A DNA stretch of 64,000 nucleotides, taken from positions 504,670,942-504,734,941 of the forward strand of contig NC_081410.1 in NCBI RefSeq assembly GCF_030272615.1, read 5' to 3'. Source of the DNA: Cryptomeria japonica (lineage: Eukaryota; Streptophyta; Pinopsida; Cupressales; Cupressaceae). Below, piece after piece: positions 57,286 to 64,000 of the stretch. How positions within the stretch are numbered: position 1 is the stretch's first letter; each line of letters opens with the position of its first letter. Under the pieces are notes generated by a model. It did no database searches. It was not told the DNA's origin and saw nothing but the letters and a program-made list of their open reading frames with translations. A program made the position numbers and the translations under genes.

Positions 57286-58980
57286 TGTAATGCCCCCTTT
57301 TTGAAATAGGATTAATAATAAATAATAATAATAATAGCATTTAAATATAATATATATATATATATATATTATAATATAATTAAAATTTACTCAAGTTTAA
57401 TGAATGGTCAAAAGACATGAAATGAAGAGTTGTAACTCCCTAACATGAGATATAAAAGGAAGAAGAGTTCATTTGAAAGGGGATATGGAAGAAGGAAGAA
57501 AGAATAGAGCATGTCAATCAAGGAAGGATTACTGGGAAGAAAATAAAGTTGACTCTTTCAAAGGACAAAAATAATGAAGGATTGTACTCTTTCATAGGGT
57601 GGTAATTGTGAAAGGTTGCGACTCTTTCGAAGGGCAGAAATTACAAAGGTTTGTACTCTTTCAAAGGGTGGTAATTGTGAAAGGTTGCGACTCTTGCAGA
57701 CATGATGAAAAGGTGTGACTTCTCCCTCAAATTGGAAGATATATAAAGGGGAGAAGATTTCATTTGAGGAGAGGCAAGAAAGATCAATTTGGAAAATAAT
57801 GTATTATTCTCAGAAGGCAGCAACGGAGAGTGGCGACTCAATTCTTATGAAAGGTGGTGATCCTTCACCAACAAAGTATAAAGGATAAATCATTCCAAGC
57901 ATTCAAGGATCACTTATCAATCATCACTCACCAATACATCAAATCAGCACTCACTCAATCATCACTCGTCACTTTATGTATGTAGCATTCATTCAATCCT
58001 CATTCACCAATATATCAAATAATCAAATCAAGGGAAATCATCAAACATCCATCATGAGAACATCAACTATTCAAGCATCAACCATTCTATCATCAAATCA
58101 TTCAAGATCAATTCATTTAAGTATCATTTAAGTATCCACTCGTCAATTCTTCAAGAAATGATGATAAAGAGAAATCAAGCAATCACTGATACTCTAGAAA
58201 ACTCCTTGAGCAATCAGTTTTGAATTTTAAGGAAGTGTCTTGCAAATAGGAAGGACGGCCAGCCTTCCAAGTTCAGGAGAGCTAAAGGACCAATCATTCT
58301 TCATATCAAGTATGCCACCTCTAGATGGATGGATGGATTGGAGGTCCCACCATGCTCGTGGGCCACAAGGCCAAATGGACCATAATCCACTCTGTGCTCT
58401 TGGGCTTGGTTGAAGAGGACAGTCTTCATGCATCTTATGAAGCACACTACCCCAATATAGATGGACTGAAGATCCTGCCATTCTCGTGGGCTGAGAGGCC
58501 AAATGGACCATAAATCTATTCCATGCTATTGGGCTCGGTCAAGGAAGACAACCAGCCTCCAAGGTGGACTGAGGGATGTAATGGATCTAAAATCCTTCCA
58601 TGCTCTCACAATACAAGGACGACTATCCTTGAGATTGCTAGTTGTGAGCATTTCCAATGTATTCTTAATATGGTTAACTATAGGAATACGCTTGGAATTT
58701 GGACTAAATATTAATGATATCAGAGTATATTGTTTTAAATATGAATGATGCTTATATGGATATAGATGCTATCATGGATTCTTGATATTTAATGTTTTCA
58801 TGTCAATCTCTAGTAATTAATATTGTTTGCAGGCCCTAAACCAAGGATAGCCCATAAAGGGCATTACGATTGGTAATTTTATTATAAAGTTATATTTATA
58901 AATATATTGCATTTCTCATCTTAAGTTGGAATTACTGTTTCAGGACTAAATTCAGGTAAATCCCAAAAAGGGACATTACT
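57286..58980 (+). mobile_element. Solo LTR S1 (1695 bp)
   Basis: Starts TGTAATGCCC and ends GGGACATTACT. Flanked by GCACT on both sides (57281-57285 and 58981-58985), an exact 5-bp target duplication. The last base is T where the inverted start predicts A. Contains two TATA-like boxes (TATAAAAG 57451-57458; TATAAAG near 57742) and 68-bp tandem repeats with GGTTGCGACTCTT (57560-57700). Repeats with GGCCAAATGGACCATAA occur at 58330-58560, and the 3' end is duplicated (GGGCATTAC at about 58859). Shares GGTCAAAAG.CATGAAATGA with S2. Orientation is inferred from the TATA boxes. No internal region, hence a recombination remnant. Confidence 0.8.
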
Positions 58981-58985
58981 GCACT

Positions 58986-61001
58986 ACAAATACCAATGGG
59001 ATAACCAATCCATGTGTATAAATTTTGCTCCAATGATAGCATGGAAAGGAACATTCTAGATGTAATCCATAAATCAACTCAATTTTTTTATTTTAAAAAT
59101 TAGCAGTGGGAGACCACAAAAATACACACTTAGTAGATTAATTTCCTCAGTAGCAACACCAGCTTTGAATACTTTAAAAGACAGCAAATAGAAAGTGACT
59201 GAAAGCCCTTCAAATATTATAGATACCTAAACTACTTCTACTGAGAACAATTGTCAGCAATCACACGCAGTTGAAAAACATGCTTGGTTATTCTATTAGC
59301 ATTGGCTTAGCAACAGATTGCTCTATTATGCCAATTTAATTTGGCACATCAGCACTCAATTCTAGCCATCACAAATGTTTTATTGCCAGAAAGGAGAAGG
59401 CTACTGTTGTGACCTTTTCACACATTGCCCCATTGCAAATGGGGACCCCCTCTTTCCTACTTTCCGGTCTTGTTAGTTTAGGGTTTTGGCAATCAAAGGA
59501 CAATTTTGAGCTTCAAATGTCCGAGTCTCCTCCTTGGATATGGTCGTGTTTTCAGGTCTTCATGATGCAAATAATGATAAATCTTTAAGTTTTGAAGCCA
59601 ATAGGATCAAAATGCTGAAAAAGATTTTTAAAATGTTAAAAATGATCCTAAGTGTCAGGTTGCCTTAGCTTGTCAATCTATCTTGCTAAGTGAGTTTCAA
59701 TTTGCCTTAGAATTTGAGCGAAAAATGATGAAAATGTTGCTAACTGATGTGAATTTTGTGTGAAAATGTTAAAAGTCCCTATAGGAGTCGTTTTTCCACT
59801 CCTAGGAGGTGAAATGAGCTCAAAAATGCACAAGGTCCCAATGGACTTTTATTTTCCACCCTTGAAAACTTGGGATAATTCACAAAGTCCCAATGAAAAT
59901 AGAATTTCCACTGCATAAATTGATGAAATTGGGTTAGTTTGGACTTAAAAAGCATGAAAATCAAATAAGTCCTGATGATGGACGTTTTTCCACTGAGCAG
60001 TTAAGTTAAAATCAGCAAAGTCCCGATGGAAAGCATTTCTCCACTAAGCAATCCAGATGAAAATCAGCGAAGTCTCGATGAAGGACATTTTTCCACTCCA
60101 TTATGGGCATCAAATTACCTATTTAATGTCAAGGACAAGTAAAGTTTTGATGGAGGTCAAATTTTCACTCCAGGACTTAGTTTACAAGCAAATGAAGGTG
60201 TTATTGTGAAAAGTCCCGATAACTAAAGAATTTCCACTCAAGGCAAAACAATGGAAATAAAAGTCCCGATAACTAAAGAATTTCCACTCAAGGCAAAACA
60301 ATGGAAATAAAGTGTCCCAATGGAGGTCATTTTTCCATTGAGCTTACAAGATGAAAATATACAAGGAAGACCCACGATTTTCTACTTGAGGGAAAAGTGA
60401 TCATGTGTCCTACTAAGGATTGATTTTCCACTTGAGTAAAGGATCAAATGATGCAAAAATAACATGGATAGAGTGTCCTAATGGAGGTCAATTTTCCACT
60501 TGGGGCTGAATTACAAAGATTTGACCAAATTTAAGTGTCCCAATGAGCATCGATTTTCCACCAAGGGGAATAAGATCAAAGTTAAGTGAGGATTTTAAGG
60601 ACAAATCAGTCCAGATGGAGATCGATCTCCACCATTTCATTTGGTGGACGAAACTAGGGGAAATGTGACTGAATTTTAATGTCCCTATGCATATCTTTTT
60701 ATCCTCACCTGGCTGGTTTGACATTTTATTTTTCCCACATTGGCTAAGTGGTGAAAATGAGAGGTGAAGTGTTGAATAAACACATACCAGCAAGCAATGA
60801 AATAATCATTAAGTTGCTGATTTGATGCCAAGTGAGCTGAAAGAGAAGGAGATCAGAATCACCTAGGCCAGCAAGAGGAAAGGGTGCAACATTTGCCTAA
60901 GGCATTAATGACATCACCATTGAAGATGTTTTGCAACACATAGAGGGGGACGATATTGCCAGCTGAAGATGCCATTGCCAGCCATCACCTCAAGGGAAAA
61001 T
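58986..61001. other. Repeat-derived region with a long minisatellite
   Basis: 58986-59400 shows nothing recognisable. From 59410 (TGTGACCTTTTCACACATTG, then CCCCATTGCAAATGGGGACC) a repeat-like sequence begins, with the minisatellite at 59760-60720. It ends at the copia LTR. Possibly the LTR of a further element; no primer site or partner LTR was found. Confidence 0.4.
59760..60720. repeat. Degenerate minisatellite, core GTCCCGATGGA…TTTTCCACT
   Basis: About 14-15 imperfect units of roughly 50-75 bp. Each holds GTCC(C)(G/A)AT(G/A)GA followed about 10 bases later by TTTCCACT. Two adjacent units are identical 50-mers (60211-60260 and 60261-60310). Confidence 0.85.
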
Positions 61002-61419
61002 TGTTGGAGTAAATAATTTATATATTAATTATTCACTTAATTGCATTAATTCACTAAATAATCGATGCAAACTAGGAAAAGCAAACTATGTTTAGATTTC
61101 GAGAGTTTCATGCATTAATTAGTCTATTATGCTATTTGTGCATACATGACTTATTCATGCATTGTGTTTCAAACTCTTAGTCTATCTTGTAGACTCCACC
61201 ATTTAGGGTTTCTATCTTTAGACTTAGATTTCTTTATAAGGATGCCATAACCTTCATTGTAACTCAAGCAATAAGCAATAAGCAATTTCAAAGCAGTACA
61301 TTCAATTATTGTTAATTGTCTTCAATTCTCTTTGTTGTTCAATTTTCTCTGTATGTGTGACAGGTATTCTTGCAGAAGACAACTGGACTTGTGGGATTCG
61401 CATTTCACGAATTCTAACA
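61002..61419 (+). repeat. Copia-type 5' LTR
   Basis: TGTTGGAGTAAATAATTT…CGAATTCTAACA, with imperfect inverted ends TGTTGG/CTAACA. A TATA-like TTTATAAGG at about 61233 and a trailing T-rich segment fit an LTR promoter and terminator. Confidence 0.8.
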
Positions 61420-61431
61420 TGGTATCAGAGC
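61420..61431 (+). promoter_or_regulatory. Primer binding site (tRNA-iMet)
   Basis: TGGTATCAGAGC, the standard plant copia primer site, starts at the first base after the LTR. Confidence 0.9.
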
Positions 61432-62262
61432 TCCAGATCTAAAGATTCTTGTTCGCTTTTTTGGAGATTATTTGCATTTACACAGCAAATTGTTCATCTT
61501 GGGTTAAATTGGAGCTCACCATCAGTTCCAGAAGGCTCGATAAAGCAGGATCGCTTTTCGTTTCGTTGAAATCCGATATACAGAGTCCATTTTGCAAGGG
61601 TTTGAAGTTTGAGTGTTTTTCTTTGTTCCAGAGGGTACCTGAAAATTCGAAGCTTTTTTAGCCCAAAAGGACCTCACGGCTGGATTCAGAAGGTTGTTTC
61701 CATGAATTTTGATATATAATTTGCCTATTTTCGGCATCAGGGGCATCTGGGGCATGATTTTTTATTGGCACGTTTTTTGAAGCACAAAAATCCGTACGGC
61801 CATACCTGCACCTACGTGAGAAATATTTTCCAAAAAAAAATTGATTGTTGGTTTTTTAATTTTTTTTTTTAAAATCAAGTGGGTGCATGTTTTTTCAAAA
61901 AGGTTAATTTTTTAATCAATTAAAATAAAGGAAGTCAAAGTACCTTTAGTAGCTTTTCCAGCCGCTGATGTCAGCATGATGTCAGCGATACAGACCCACT
62001 AAATTTGGAGCTCTTCTAAATTTAGTTTATTTTCTCTATTTTTAGCCCTTCAAAGTTCAAAAAAGAAGCAGTTGGTATTTTGCTCATAACTTGAACATAC
62101 GGAGTCGAAATCGTGAAAACCATATATCGTTGGAAAGCTCTTTCCGAGCCCTATCCAGATATGGAGGTATTTTTTTCTGATTTTTTCATTTCGCAAGTTT
62201 TTTTGCCAGTTGAAGTCAGAAGTTGCTGTTTGCACTCCCGAGGGCATATCTTGTGCATCCGG
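61432..62262 (+). other. Leader of the copia element, left part
   Basis: Non-coding; contains AGCTCTTTCCGAGCCCTATC and similar words that recur after S2 (CAGAGCTCTATCCAGATCTC at about 63358), an internal duplication of the leader. Short frames lack motifs. Confidence 0.5.
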
Positions 62263-62267
62263 CTCCA

Positions 62268-63317
62268 TGTAATGTCCCTACTTTGAAATATAATTTAATA
62301 ATAAATAATAATAAAATTAAAATACAAAAGAATAAATATAAAAATTAAAATTAAAATATAAAAGAATATAATTAAATATAATTAAAATTTGATTAAAGTT
62401 AATGAAAGGTCAAAAGGCATGAAATGATAAGTTGTGACTTTCTCAAACGTGAGGTATATACGGGAGAAGAGAAACTCATTTGGGGGGGGGAGGATGTAAG
62501 GGGATAAGATACTAGCATTTATAAGAGATTAAATATACAGCAGTTCGATTCAATTCTGTACTTGTGGTATGAGTTCCCCATACATGACATAATGATTACT
62601 ATTTATATCTGTATACTACTGACTAGTAACGTATTGTCGTTTATGATTGTTAAATATTGCATAATGAATGTTACTTCTATCTGTTCATTGCTGATACACA
62701 TTGTATTATTGCTTATGACTGTTTAACATATAAAGGTATAGGATACGCAATACGAATGCACCAGAAATCAGAAAATAAAGAATGAAGTGTATATAAAGAA
62801 TTTATGACAGACTTGTGAGAAGTCGGTGATTTGGTTTATGATAGATTTAAGAGTAGAAATAATGGATACGGAAATAAGAAAAGACAAAGGCCTCTGTTAT
62901 TATATTGTCTGGGAATCACATTGAGTATGAATCTGAGAATATAATACCATTAACATAATATAGATGATGCTGTTAACATAAAGTAATACTAATATGGTAT
63001 GACGCAATTCAATACTATTAATATGACAAGGAAGTTACATAATCTAATACTATAATATAATATAATATAATATAACGATGCCAATATAACATAATGCTGG
63101 TAATATAATATAAAACTATAATATAATATAATATTGTTATTACATAATACAGATAACATAATACAATGTTGTTAATGAAATATAATATAATAATGTCATA
63201 ATGATAGTTTAATAAATGCTTTCCTATAACTATAGTGTCTCTCTATTGTAATCACTATATATTAAAAAGTGTGATTCTAGGACACAATATTAGAGGGTCC
63301 CATTAAGGGACATTACA
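62268..63317 (+). mobile_element. Solo LTR S2 (1050 bp), nested in the copia leader
   Basis: Starts TGTAATGTCCCT and ends AGGGACATTACA, a perfect 12-bp inverted end pair. Flanked by CTCCA (62263-62267 and 63318-63322), an exact 5-bp target duplication. Interior is A/T-rich with TATAAT-type repeats at 63050-63190. Related to S1 by its ends and by GGTCAAAAGGCATGAAATGA. No coding region. Confidence 0.88.
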
Positions 63318-63322
63318 CTCCA

Positions 63323-64000
63323 TTTTTCGCAAATGAGATATCGTCTGAAAGGTGATTCAGAGCTCTATCCAGATCTCAAGTCCATTTTTGCAAATAGCTT
63401 TCCAGCCCACTGTCTCTTCCTTCTGAAGTAATCAATGACTTCCTGGCCCTATTCTGCTCTCCTGTGATCCGAGCTCCATGTTTTTGGCACAAATCTCTAC
63501 TTTTTTAGCATCATGGAGAAAAGCATTCAGATTCTCACTACTTGTCATACCTCTCCCTTATCAGCATTATGGGGGGGTTTCTACTGTTGTTGCTAATGCT
63601 TCCTTGGTTTCACGTTGGAGTGTTCTATGTATTTAGTCCTTGTTCCTATGTACTAGGAGATGCAAGGCCATTTACCCATGCATTGTCTGTGAGATGGAGC
63701 ACTTACGTACTTGTTCCTATGTACTATGAGATGTAGCAGCCATTTACTCATGCATTGTCAGTGAGATGGAATACTTACCATATCGACACTCTTACATTCC
63801 TATTTCTAGAGGTTAGATTTTCACCATCATAGCAATCTTACTACGACAGCGTTTGTAGCTTCTTCATGCTTCAATGTTTCTTCATGCTTGTCTTTTGTTT
63901 CTCTTTTGGAGAGGAGTTTTGTTCCCATTCAGGGTTTTCTCCTTTGCTCTATTTTTGAGAAACTTCCATGTTTGTTCATGGTACCTCATCAGGGTTTAGA
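63323..64000 (+). other. Copia leader after S2, to the window edge
   Basis: Continues the leader interrupted at 62267. Contains two related stretches with TTGTTCCTATGTACTA and CCATTTAC.CATGCATTGTC (about 63630-63760), i.e. a duplication of about 75 bp. No gag motif. Confidence 0.45.

Larger units (their letters stand above)
61002..64000 (+). mobile_element. Ty1/copia LTR retrotransposon, 5' end (continues past the edge)
   Basis: A 418-bp LTR (61002-61419) is followed immediately by a tRNA-iMet primer site, the usual copia primer. A long leader follows, interrupted by solo LTR S2. No gag or pol is visible before 64000, so identification as copia rests on the LTR length and ends and on the primer site. 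Confidence 0.7.

Noticed and set aside
58227-58748. Frames in the middle of S1
   Set aside because: They follow the internal tandem repeats (GGCCAAATGGACCATAA) of the solo LTR and have no motif.
62268-63317. DNA transposon (MITE) because of 12-bp inverted ends
   Set aside because: TG…CA ends, a 5-bp duplication and a related 1.7-kb copy (S1) with TATA boxes fit a solo LTR better.

Overview
This window looks like a repeat-rich seed-plant nuclear genome, most likely a gymnosperm; that is an inference from the dense nested retrotransposons, the plant LINE with a fused RNase H, the plant mobile domain (PMD) gene and a plant AT-hook gene, and no species marker is present. Nearly everything recognisable is transposon-derived. 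The one convincing host gene is the AT-hook protein exon on the minus strand at 52364-53263.

Layout. (1) 1-5247, minus strand: the 5' end of an LTR retrotransposon 'L' (start of gag, 2.7-kb leader, tRNA-Trp primer site, LTR of about 2.1 kb). (2) 5299-7458, minus strand: a 5'-truncated dead LINE. (3) 8361-16149, plus strand: element 'A', two LTRs with an exact 5-bp target duplication (ACTAT), coding only gag plus a protease-like domain. (4) 16896-29676, plus strand: element 'B', a 12.8-kb Ty3/gypsy element of Tat/Ogre type (target duplication CATAA) with protease, G-patch-like segment, RT, two RNase H domains and integrase but no recognisable gag. It also carries an antisense, three-exon PMD gene between integrase and 3' LTR. 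(5) 29682-40630: flanking old repeat, degenerate coding remnants and AT-rich sequence. (6) about 40640-48887, plus strand: a nearly full-length but broken LINE with ORF1, EN-RT-RNase H and an unusual third ORF with an Arg/Gly-rich tail. (7) 48890-57280: the host gene and its surroundings, with local tandem duplications and a probable SINE. (8) 57286-58980: a solo LTR with target duplication GCACT. (9) 59760-60720: a degenerate minisatellite built on a GTCCCGATGG...TTTTCCACT core. (10) 61002 to the right edge: a Ty1/copia 5' LTR with tRNA-iMet primer site, whose leader is interrupted by a second solo LTR (62268-63317, target duplication CTCCA).

How the parts may work together. A and B have complementary contents: A has gag and lacks RT and integrase; B has pol and lacks gag. 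They share the same primer site (nuclear tRNA-Trp, also used by L), an identical 15-nt polypurine tract, related LTR architecture and the same family of GC-rich palindromic hairpins. I infer a two-component retrotransposon system in which B supplies enzymes and A supplies the particle protein. The hairpins vary in copy number between the two LTRs of one element and recur in A's leader, B's LTRs and an intron of the antisense PMD gene, so they may act as RNA dimerisation or packaging signals. These particular copies of A and B carry frameshifts and nonsense codons, so any such system would now run from intact copies elsewhere.
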